From assembly GCA_940671915.1 (NCBI GenBank), contig CALNVZ010000174.1, forward strand, positions 72,500,469 through 72,564,468: DNA of 64,000 nt, in the 5' to 3' direction. Source of the DNA: Paracentrotus lividus (taxonomy: Eukaryota; Echinodermata; Echinoidea; Camarodonta; Echinidae). Each line of letters begins with the position of its first letter. Within the stretch, counting starts at the first letter, position 1. The notes beneath the pieces were generated by a model. It ran no database searches. It was given only the letters and a program-made list of their open reading frames with translations, and was not told where the DNA came from. Position numbers and translations under genes: made by a program. This document shows, piece by piece, positions 35,998 through 47,600 of the stretch.

Positions 35998-36998
35998 TAC
36001 ACTGTTGGTCAGAAAGGTTGGATATTTTTTTCTTGCTCCACCAACATTTGTTTGCCTTAGCTGTAATTTCATGAAATTAATTGTCCCTGCGTTCACTTTT
36101 CGGGACCCTGGCTGTATCTTGGTTGTTCTACCAACCATTCCCGGGGAATAAAAAATAAAAAAGGGTTCCCAGCCCCCACAATGCCCATTTTTGCCATTTT
36201 TCGTCATTTAAGGGCCCCTTTTTTGTTTACCCGGCTGACCAAGGCCCCCTTAATCTTAACCCTGCGAAACGAATCTAAAGTGTAGGGTTAATATTGTTCT
36301 TTACGTTAAATTAAGTTTTAAGGTTTTATGTTTTTGTTTCTTGTCTCGGGGAGGGGTTGAAGTAAAAAGTGAGATTGGTGAAAAAATGAAATATATTGTC
36401 CTTACTTTAGAGTAAAAACAAAGGAAATAAAAAACAACCATGAACTCCTGATCATTATAATTTTCTTCCAATTTTTTTTCCAGCCTTATTGACAAGGTTG
36501 TAAATGGTAACTATAGTCTATTTTTCATTGTAATTTATTTTTGGTGGAGATTCTGCAATACATTTTTGGGATGATAGAAATTTCCATGTTGTAAAAATGA
36601 GTAAAATTAATTTTTAACCCCTATCGAAATAAACTTTGACCCTTCCCCTAGACAAGAGACGAACTCCTTTAACCTTAAAACTTAATTTAGCGTAAAGAAC
36701 AACAAAATCCCTACACTTCAGACGCGTTTCTTGGACATAGGATTGAGGGGGCCTTGGTCAGCCGGGTAAACAAAAAGGGGCCCCAAAATGACAAAAAATG
36801 GCGAAAAAGGGCATTGTGGGGGCTGGCAAAGTTATTTGATTTTTCTTTCCCCGGGAAAAGTTGGGGGAATGTCCAAGATATAGCCAGGGTCCCAATAAGT
36901 AGAAGCGGGGACAAACAAGTTCACGAAATTATAGCCGGAGCAAAATGATGTTGCTGGATCACTCAAAACAATATCCAACATTTATGGGCAACAGTGTA
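35998..36998. mobile_element. 1.0-kb fold-back element with ~300-bp inverted arms
   Basis: Tacactgttg at the left is matched by caacagtgta at the right. The arms match inverted over about 320 bp (left 35,998-36,325, right 36,672-36,998), including blocks ggccccttttttgtttaccc and its inverse. The spacer is about 345 bp. Short ORFs in the arms mirror each other and are not genes. Confidence 0.75.
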
Positions 36999-37092
36999 TA
37001 TCTTTTCTTATATTTAGTCATCAGATAACCTTAGAATAATTCAATTTCGTAGGATACCACGGCATTTAATTTGAACTTATAGTTATACTTTA

Positions 37093-37526
37093 CACTGTTA
37101 AAAAAAAAAAAAAAAAAAGAAGAGAAAAAAGAACACACCCCCCCCCCAAAAAAAACAAAAAAACAAAAAAAAAAAAAAAAAAAAAAAGAAAAAAAAAACA
37201 AAAAAACAAAAAACGAAAAAAACACAAAAAAAAAACCCCAAAACAGCAAAGTGATGTCAAAAGAGTCACCAAACAAAAATGTTTAAAAAAAAAAACAGTT
37301 TTGTTGTAAATTTCTCCTCTAACAATTTATGAAGAGATAGTTTACGTATTAGGCTAAAACCGAACAAAATTGTTATTCCTGATGTATAGGCTAATTGTGT
37401 ATTTCTCACGTAATTATTTGCAGGAGAAATTTACAACAAAACTGTTTTTTAAATGACATTTTTTTTTTATGGCGACTCTGCTGACAGCAAGATTTGCTGT
37501 AAAAATACAATTTTTTTTTTACAGTG
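37093..37526. mobile_element. MITE family M1, copy D
   Basis: Cactgtta at the left and ttacagtg at the right, with gtgatgtcaaaagagtcacc and tatggcgactctgctgacag inside. The left half is swollen by A-rich slippage (about 37,099-37,240), which creates poly-F ORFs on the minus strand. Confidence 0.72.
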
Positions 37527-38504
37527 TACAGATGGTGGTCTTATGTATGATATATTAATTACGTTTTTAGTACATGGTGCATGATAAACAGATTCTTGAT
37601 CAATTACATTCAACAAAAGGGAAGACAATATACATATGTCAATATGGAAAAGAAGATTAGTGCGAACAAAATCTTATCTTTAAAAAATATTTTTACAAGT
37701 CTTCACGACAAAGCAAAGAAAGAAATGACTTTACCCTTTTGCTCGCTCGGCATAAAATTTTATTTATTCATAAATAAAAAATATTATACACGAATTCTTG
37801 TTCGCTGTAATGCCTCTCATACTTAAAAATATACATTAATATTTAATTATCTTCATTTATATAAAGTTTTTGTTTGAGAATTGATCTACATCATTTTTTT
37901 TCTTCATTGTTATGAAACTACATAATATTTCAATATATGTCCACATATTAGACGCCAGAATTCCTTTACAGCATACAATAATGCAGAAATGAGTCTCCAT
38001 TTAGCAGCAGAAACCGATTGCGTCTTGATGTCGACAGGTATTTTTGTATGCAGAGACAATTAACATACCGTAAAAAATCATGAGAATCTGCTTACATTAT
38101 TTCATTCAACAAACGTCATCAACGATTTCATTACACTTTTTGGTCTGTACTATCTTTATCCAGTTGAAAAAAAAGTTCTAAAAGTTCTGAATGATCACAG
38201 TTATAGTTATTGTAATTTGAATTTAAAATCTGTGGGGGTGTTTCATCAAGTCTTTGGTAAATTACTGAATGGCTTTAAGAATGACTGGAGCATGCTCTTC
38301 GGTGATATACTAATCACATTCTAAATCATTTAGCACAAAAACTGATCACCAGTTGTTCGGAAAGATGCTCGTAACTTACAAAGGAATTCATAAAACACCA
38401 CCCTGGACCACCTGCATGTCCGTTCAAATACACATAATACACAGGCTATGCACAGCTTTACAGTGTAAAGGGAAGAGTAAGATAATCATATTTGATAGAA
38501 ATAT
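37527..38504. other. AT-rich DNA, includes the CNG gene 3' UTR
   Basis: The channel gene ends at 38,505 on the minus strand, so its 3' UTR must lie here. AATAAA-type signals on that strand occur near 37,757 but were not ranked. Confidence 0.4.
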
Positions 38505-39095
38505 TTAAAAGTCACTGTCAATAGAGTTGTCACTGTAACATGACGCGTCAGTAAAATCAGCAGACATCCTACTGGAATCAAGATAACTCCTTGATGAAAT
38601 ATCACTTCTTTCTGATTGGCCAATCCTTGCTTCCTCTTCCAGTCCCTCATCACCATAGATACCATTCCCGTTACCAAGGAAACCAATAAGTTGATATTCA
38701 GAGGGTTCTTGTTGCATGACCCCGTTCAGACAAATCCCGGGAACGGTTATTGTTCTTGTCCTCCCATTTATTGTTCTCCCGTTGCCGCTATTTAACGATC
38801 CGGACTTTTCTTCTGATGATACTGTGATGAGGATCCTTGGACCACTGTCCTCAGCGTCAAAGCTTGCCCAAACACTTGAAGAATCATTGTCACTGCTTTC
38901 AACACTGCCCCTGTGTCTTAAGTTTCTTAACGCCAAACGACCCAAGTTCATCCTCTTTTGGTGGTTGCCGTTAACCCTCCCATAATGCCCGTGGTGCAAT
39001 TTTCCCGCCACTCGGCTTTCTAGTTCGCTGATTCGTCGAAGAGCGCGTTTTAGTTCTCCATCACGTTCCTCCAGTTGCGTCTTTAAATCATCGCA
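38505..39095 (-). CDS. CNG last exon: end of coiled coil and Ser-rich tail
   Basis: Acceptor aaaacag, 196 codons and a TAG or TAA-type stop at 38,505. It begins [20 protein letters not shown] and RISELESRV (coiled coil, CLZ-like), then a low-complexity Ser/Asp/Gly-rich tail ending [12 protein letters not shown]. The tail is longer than in human CNGA subunits and matches nothing I know. Confidence 0.85.
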   Translation of the reverse strand, partial: CDDLKTQLEERDGELKRALRRISELESRVAGKLHHGHYGRVNGNHQKRMNLGRLALRNLRHRGSVESSDNDSSSVWASFDAEDSGPRILITVSSEEKSGSLNSGNGRTINGRTRTITVPGICLNGVMQQEPSEYQLIGFLGNGNGIYGDEGLEEEARIGQSERSDISSRSYLDSSRMSADFTDASCYSDNSIDSDF

Positions 39096-41577
39096 CTGTT
39101 TTGAGAAGAAACGAAAGACAATGAGATAGTAAAAACAAGTCAAACCAATAGCAGGGTAAGTGGAAATTGAAAGAAAATTGGCCTGATTGCAGACAGGGGG
39201 TTGTTATGAGAAGATTCTAAAATGAGCTCTTCCAAAATCTCCTTCGACTTTCATCAAGTTGATTGGTTTGGGATCGAAGCCGTTTTTTATTCGATGGTAG
39301 GACTAGGAGATCGTCTGCGTGTGAAACTTGAGAAGTCTGGTATGGGCGCTCAGTTCCAAGTGCAATTAAAATAGAACGCCGGGAAATACGTTTAATTCAC
39401 ATAGGCAATCACTCGCTGGGGGTTAGAGGGATAGGTTACGTGCACACCGAGATCGCTTTTCTATTAGCAAAATGGAACATCGACGAGGTGCTATGGCACT
39501 TTCTATCCGCTGATGGCCGCCATGATGAATGAAAACCAAGATGTTTTATCCATTGCAATGCTTCGTCTAAACAGGCAGGGGAATTAATCAAGACACTAGA
39601 AAGCTCTACACCTACTCACACCCTTCACAGACCGATTTAGTAAGAACCCAAAGAGAGAGGGTGAAATGCTTCAAATACAAGGGTGTGTTTTTACAGTGTA
39701 TTCGTGTATTTATTTGAAGACAAAATAGTTGCGAGAGTGGTGTTTTAATTGACACTTGACACTACAGAGAAAAACTATAGCAGAAGAAAATCTTACCCGT
39801 TTGGAAAGCTCTGTGACCTTCTGCTTTGTCGCCTAAAGCAGAAAAAAAAAACGAATAGAAAGGAGAATATTTCATGAAACTGAAATCAAATCAATTAAAT
39901 GGAATAGTGAACGAATCAAATTATTTTTAAATTATGATACGTGGTCATAAATTTATGTTTCATTTGTTACGTTACAATGTGTTGTATTGTGAACAAAGAG
40001 ACTGGATGATGTTGTATAACTGTATTTTTTAAAAAAAATTAAAAAAAATAATAAAAACATAAATGTATGCTAGCTAAAAGTGCTTCTTTCCAAATTAGTG
40101 CTTGTAAAATTGAAATAATTACAGAATAATACATATACTTTCCAAAAATCTTCAAGCCCAGGCATTGTAGGATTTGCCATGGTTATAAATGTAGATGACG
40201 TTTTAAACAGTTAATCTTGTATGGTTGTATACTGGATATCGAACAAGTCATTCAAAGTCTTGACAACCTTTAGCAGAATAATTTGAACAATATGAAAATA
40301 TCATATTATTAATCTTCTGAATTTGTCAATGGGTGATATACATAAGCCTCTAAATGCAACCTTTCAAAATTATTTCTGTTGTACACCACCTTCTTAAACA
40401 CAATGGCTGTCTTTGATATACTTACCAGACTGTCGAACTTGCGAAGCTCGTTGATGATATGCCTAAGTTCGCTTGTCTCTTTCGCTTTAAAGAAAAACAT
40501 GAAGAATACATAAATAAAAAAATAGTAGAAATTAGCACATGCCTCGTTATTTTTTTATTTTTTTTCAACAATCACCCTCCCCCCCAAAAGGAAGAAAGCA
40601 AAATTATCCATTTGATCGCAAAATGTAGAAATGTTTCGAATGTCTCATAAAAAAAAGGGAGAGGGAGCGTGTTCATGGTGTTTATGGAAATACAGGACAC
40701 TTCGTCAGGATGCGATAACCTCTTTTCCCTTGGATGATCATGTGACAGCATTCAGAGCAACGTCATCTCATCATCCATGAATCAATAATAAAATTCCCAA
40801 CGGTAAACAGGTCTATTGTTCATAACCCTCGTTAATGATAATACCCTTCAAAACAATGTGGTCTGTCAAATGTCTCATGCTAATGATATGTTTCCATCGA
40901 TCTAACACACCAAACTAAGATGAAAACAAGAACATGTGTGCACGGTCGATGACTCATTTCTGATTTGGTCTTTTACGGCCACCGTAGATGATTCAGACCA
41001 GCGGATTTATCGAAAAACAATTAGCATAATGATGAGGGATTGATTGACACAATATAGTCTGATCTAAATTATACTAGGTGTAATATGATATCTATTAATG
41101 ATTGTTGGCCTCAACATGCTCAAGGTCCTATAATTATACTGAATCATTATTTCAACACGAACTCCGTTTTTTTAAAGATATCTTACATAAATATATATAA
41201 TATAATTGAACGTATAGTTGTTACACGAATATAAAATTCTTAGCTGACTTATTTTGTTATATTGAATTAAATTTTTTACTTTTCTTGTAATTTGCAAAGA
41301 GAGTCCAAACTTTTTATTCAAAATAATGTTTTTCGAGCACATAATACAGAACATTACATCAAAAAGAAAATGCCTTTGTTTCGTTCATGCAACTTGATCA
41401 GAGTAAAATAACAATTGAAAAAATGTATGGTTTAGAATAGACAGCAAGCTGGCAAGAGGCAGAAAGATAGATTAGGTTAAAAGTGGTGTTTTATATAACA
41501 CCTACTCCTTAGAATTAATCGTTTGTTCTTTAAGTACTATAATCACGAACGTGTCCTTTCGGGGGTGTGTGTGCGAG

Positions 41578-41613
<36 letters not shown>

Positions 41614-44600
41614 TTGTGTGTGTGTGTGTGGTGTGTGTGTGTGTGTGTGATAGGCAGAGAGCTAGAGCGAGAGAGGGGTGCGCATTTGATAGCACGGTGA
41701 TTATAATGTACAGCGGCGAGAAGAAGAGAGTCAATCAAGTTACGAAGGATCCCTCTTTTTTATTTTTTATTTTTTGTTTAACAAGACTAATTTCCTACCC
41801 ATCCGGAAACAACGGACATACGTTTCTAAGGATCCTCGAAATTAAAAGATTAGGCAAACTAAGGTGATTAAAGTTACACACAATGCTAGCAATCAGCTTT
41901 CATTAATTGATTGTTTGTGAATGTTCGGGAGATTTCATTGAGAAGAATACAGATAGTCCTGCGAAGCAAAGTCAGAATTGTAATTGAATTGCCAACAATT
42001 ATCAGATTTAAAAACCTTCAGTTCCAGTAGCCAGTTCTGTATTGATTGTTAAAATTTGGTTAAGGAAATGAGGATTTTAGGGGTCAAAAGACATCCAATC
42101 TGCAAATGTATGTCTGTAATCAATCAGAACTAAGCTTTGCATTTAGAAATTCATAGAATGAATCCCAAACGACAATAAAATGTCAATCAGAGACAGTCGT
42201 TGTTGGATTTTCATTTAGGAGTTAATTTTGTCACAAGTTGGACGTGTGAAATCTCATTTTGTTCCGATAACTTATTCTAGAGTACCTCACAAACTTAAAT
42301 CCTCATCAATGTGAGATTGGATTAGATCAATTAATTTGAGAGACGTTGGACAGAACTGTGTCCGGTATTATATGAGTTTATAAAGGCTTACACAGGTCGT
42401 CCATGATTGCTACCTTATATTCCAACACCTCTTATCAGCTTGAAGCTGATTGCAAATGTAAATGTTAAGTTGTACTGGATATAGCATTCGAAGCCACATG
42501 ATGCTTCCTCTACATTTACATCCTGCAATATTCTTCCCAAGCGTGTTGAAACAAAGCTTAGAATATCCCTTAACACTGAATGGACATGCCATTAGTTGAG
42601 AAAACATACTCTTATACGAAGATGAGTAAATATTGTTTCCACCGTCATGACTATTATTCTCCATTTTGGCTTTTTTGAAATTTCTCTTGATTTCTGTTTT
42701 TATATTTTTCTATACGTAGTTTTATCTATAGGCCTAATTGTATCTTATTGGATTCGATGATCTAATGGACGAAGTCTGATGAACAAAAACTTTTTTTCTG
42801 CTATATCTTTGTAAAATTGAATCTTTTATCACAAAAACTTATTAATGGTTTTTTTTTAAAAATCAAGAGTATAAAATATCGACTTACTTTTATCAATCAT
42901 TCTCGTTAAAATACCAGTAACTGCCGTAGTTTGTTTGATGGCTTGGTTGGACATATTACTACCACCACCACCACCACTACCACCACCACCACCTGATCCG
43001 GTGGTATCAGTGGTCCCTTCACCCTCTTTCGATCCATCTTCAAGGAGTCGAGACGAGTCCGGGACCTGAAGGGTAGCCTCAGACTTCCGTCGCTGCATCC
43101 TATGGATGTAGGAGATGTGGAGATGAAGGAAATAAGATAAATAATATTGATATAAAAGATTAAGGCTTTAAGATATCTAATTAATCATAATTAAACATTA
43201 CATTGTCTTTTGTAAACCTGGGATTTAATATTGGACATAAATTTATTATTTCCCAACAAGCTCGCTGAACATTTTCCACAAGCCCCAAATAAATTCAGCT
43301 TACAATTATTTTTTTTAAAATTGTAATTTAAGGGGGGAGAAGGTGGCACACAGCCCACTCCCCTGGCGATACCCTTGATGGTTAATAAAATTTATTTAAA
43401 AAAAAAAAGATAGAGAGAAATTAATCGAATTTACAAAATAGGATTTCTTAAAAAGTAACATTGTTAACCAACAAAATGATGGGTGACGAAAAAGGAAATT
43501 GTACGACATTGTTCTATATTACGATTTAAAAAAAACCCTTTGTTTTGAGCCTTTAGTCGTATATTTCAGGTCATTACCATGAGACAATATCTTTCTTTTA
43601 CTACACATCATTTCCTTTCAATTACGATTTCTCGAGTCATGTTTAGCAAAGCTGACACGTATAACAGTATCTGATATCAATGTTTGCTCGACAGAATAAA
43701 AACATTGCGATTGGTTTGTGTTAGAACGTGACATTCGCCTAATTGAATCTCGGTAGTGCTTATGATGGATGTTTAGATGACATTTCTAACCTTAATTTGA
43801 GTGCTTTTGTTGGATATCCTACTTTATAAAGCAGTCAAAATAAGGACAAATGATGTAGTTTCGTCTTGTATCTGTCTGTACGTGCTGTGAATTAAATTTC
43901 TGAAGATCTATATTTTTCTTTATTATTACGTTTTAAACAAGAAACGAGTAAGAAACACACTGAGGGTTGATTACAGTTAATAATTCATTTTATCAGTGAT
44001 TTTAAGAAAGAAAATAATTGATATTTAAAGATAATTCAAATTTCCTATAAATCAAGATCCTTCAAATCATTCTCAGAACATTGTGGAATTTGTTTTATTT
44101 GATCATAAATTTGACTGGAGCAGACTTTAATCTGCGGTTAACCTTAACAAGAGATTAGATTGACAACTTGATAGCGATTAATGTATAATAAATATTCCCT
44201 ATTTATCATTGCCAGAATAAAATCGTCACAGCAGCAACTTGTTATTTTTTGTTTGATAAATTTATTTGATTTTATTTCATTGACTATAGGTGAAAAACAT
44301 TCAGGAAAATATACAGCAACTTTATAGGGCTTGGTACATTTTCCCCCTGACAACCCATGCATCGCGATGGATATAAAATGTATTTATGATAAATTGGGAA
44401 CGAAAAATTTAGGACGAATCTCCACATCCAATGACATCCTTTTCAATCTTCCACATCGCATCAGGTTGAGGTGTAGTGCTGTTTTTACATTCAGTGATGC
44501 CCCCTTTATCCCCTTTGTCATCTACCAGCTCGTTAGTCTATAACACGACGTCCTGATTCGTGATCGAGAAAACTGACGGTAGAAAGATCATAGTCGCGAT

Positions 44601-47600
44601 GAATTACAGAGCAATAGCAATTAGAGATTTGGAGGCAGTGGGTTTGTTTATTCCATAATAAACATCCAGATTGCCTGCCTGCCAGGTTTGGCTGAGACAC
44701 GGCGAGAGGAAATGTCCCAATGTAAACTCGTTCTTCAATTTACAAAAAACGCCAGTAGATTGTGTCCCGTTTTAGCGACCTGCTGCGATGATATATATCG
44801 TGCATTATTACTATACCTGGTAGAGATATCAGTGTGAATTCTTTCATTGTCATGATTGTAATGTTCGGTTTAATGGTTTAGGATACACCATGAACATGAT
44901 GAAGACAGATAGGTTACAATAGTTTGTCAAAAAGCCGCGAGTTAGAGTAAGGACGTGTGAAAATTATACCATTAAATAGAGTTTAATGTCCGGCATATTA
45001 TTAATGATTTAACAAAAAGATTGTTACTATGGAATAGTTAAATGATGATTTTAGAATTACAGTCGCTAAGCCTAAAGCGGCGGTCACAACTCGTCGTAGG
45101 CTACGGGGCACGTAAAATCAACGTAGCCTGCGTTGCATGCACAATGCACGCACAGGTCGTGGGTCAATTTCTGCGATTCCTGCGTTTCTGTAGTAAGGGT
45201 ATTGGAAAAACTTCCTGCACGTCGTACAGGCAACGTGCCTGCATGGTACATACGATGAACGAATTTTCTACGAAATCCATCGTAGGGAGTTGCACGTCAA
45301 AGGTACGGCGAGTTGTGACCGCCGCATAACGAGTGATAGTTGAAAAATTAGAATTTCTTGACCAGTGGGGTATAACACAAAGATGATTGATAAAAAGTTA
45401 CGATTGATTTTTTTCTAGGTAGCCTCATCATGGACTTGATGCTCTAAAGTCGTTGATCTTAATCCCAACTCTAGCCCTAACCCTACTCTTCATCATATTC
45501 CAATCCTAGTCCATGAGTGTACCTGGTTTCCACATGAGGCTACCGAGAAAAAATCAATCGTAACTCTTTATCAATCGTAAGTCTTTGTGTTGCAGGGCAT
45601 ATGTCGTGTTTTTGGTGTTGTTTTTTTTTAATTATTTTTTTTAACTGATTAATTTACCTTGCCGCCTCTTTGTTTTTCTCCATCCGATCTCTGCCGTGTT
45701 TCTCTAATACCTTCTTTGCATCGGGATATTCAACCAAAGCCTGGAGCAAAATAAATAAAGTAAAGCATATTAAGATCTTGTATCCATGCAACTAGTATCA
45801 CGTAATGGTAATAATAGATTCTGATATGTTACCATGGTGACGATGCATACATTAGAACAGGTACGAAATGCAATTATCAAGATATACACAAGTATCATAA
45901 AGGAATAGTTTAATTGGTCCTATCAAATAATCTTTGAGTATAAGGTTGGTATAAGATTTAATTATATAGATTTTATTGGTTTCTTCTGAAACACTCCAGC
46001 TCTAAAAACAAACAAGGACAGGGTTACGTCAAATTTTTAACTCTTTGTAAAAATATGAAAGTGACCTTATACAATATCTTTTATCTTAGCTGAGCAGAAA
46101 TGCATGTTATATAAATTGTGTAAGGTTCGAACCACGAACCTGCATGAGATCTTTCTTGGAGAGACAGAGTAGCTCCGAGTATCCAAGTGACACCACATCA
46201 GCTGTCCTCCTGTTCTGACCCTCATCCAGTTTAAGAAGGCTGATCTCACCGAAGTAATTTCCTTCCGAGAGGGTAGCTACTACCATACTCTGTTGAGTCT
46301 CTTGATCCTGAACTACAACCTACAAATATCAAAAATAATTTTCATTTATGGTGATGTTGGAAGATATTATTTTAACAGAATAAAACGAACCTTAAACTAA
46401 CTGGGTTTTTTTTTCTTTTTCTTTTTTTTCTTTAATCTTGGTTATATGGATTGTAGGCGAAATTCGAGTCAGACGTGCCAATCACGTGGTTCCTATTTAA
46501 AAAAAATGACAGTTGTAGCATATGAAATAAAACCTGACATCCAGAAAAGAAATTTTTACAAATATCAGGTGAATGTCTTGTAGGTTTTGTAAAATAGGCA
46601 CCAAAGTAAATTCTAGAGTGTGTGTTTATGTGCATGAGTGTATCCGAATAAAATCTATCTCGGTTCCTATTGTACTTAACCTAAAATTCTGTAGAAATTT
46701 CTGTCTACTACAAGCTTTTTTCTTATTCCAGCTGGTTCTTAAAACAAGTTTATTGCCTTTTTTGTTTGCAATTTTTTTTTTTTTGACATCAGTTTTTAGC
46801 AGGTTCTAGATTTGTAATTATATTATTAGGGCTGAACGTTTACTTTAGCAAGTGTGATGATGCTGATGATGATAGGACAGGGTATTTTAAATCAGTGGTG
46901 TCTACATCATGATTCACACACACAAACACACACAAACACACACAAACACACACACACACACACACACACATACCTACACTTTACGGTGCTTTAATTTGAT
47001 ATGTGGTATCGAACTATCTGAAAGATAAAAGCAGCTCCCTCCCCCCCCCCCAAATGTGTTAAATGTGTTGTCATACCTATAAAAAAAAAGGGAGGAAATT
47101 GATTTCCTTTTCTTTTCAATGAGGGTGACAAGTGAAAAGAATTTTGAAATTCTACTAATATTCATGTGATTTAAATGGTCTAAATCACCGGAAGCAAACT
47201 TCTTGACAAAACTTTTATAGTTTCATTCATCGAAAAGGATCAAGATATAATTAAATGTAAAAAAAAAAAAAAAAAAAGACAATTTATAATTGCATACTGT
47301 GACTCATCTTTATTAAATAATTTGTTCCGAATCTTTTATTCTTGTTTTGTTTGTTTGTTTGTTTTTTTTAAACAAAACCGGGTAATTTTCAAGATTGATA
47401 ATCGCTCAAAAGACTCCAAGTATCAGAAATAAGCAATGAGATGGCTCATCTGTTTGCCACATCACCATGCCCTTTGACATAGGTGTTAACCAAGGACTGA
47501 TATTCTGGTCACATCAATTATAAACCTATAAAACAGATCTTTTCAAAATGGCCTGAGGTGGTATCCATTCTCGACATCAGTTTATGTCGATCATGTTTTC

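Larger units (their letters stand above)
43100..45657 (-). other. CNG intron (2.6 kb) with two MITEs
   Basis: Contains the TIR elements at 45,075 and 45,366. 44,300-44,900 is unique and less AT-rich. No coding signal beyond chance ORFs. Confidence 0.5.

Noticed and set aside
37031-37276. Phe-rich 60-81-residue minus-strand ORFs, like a membrane protein
   Set aside because: They come from A-rich slippage inside MITE copy D.
45042-45329. 95-residue Cys/Arg-rich ORF
   Set aside because: It coincides with a 255-bp MITE with perfect inverted ends.
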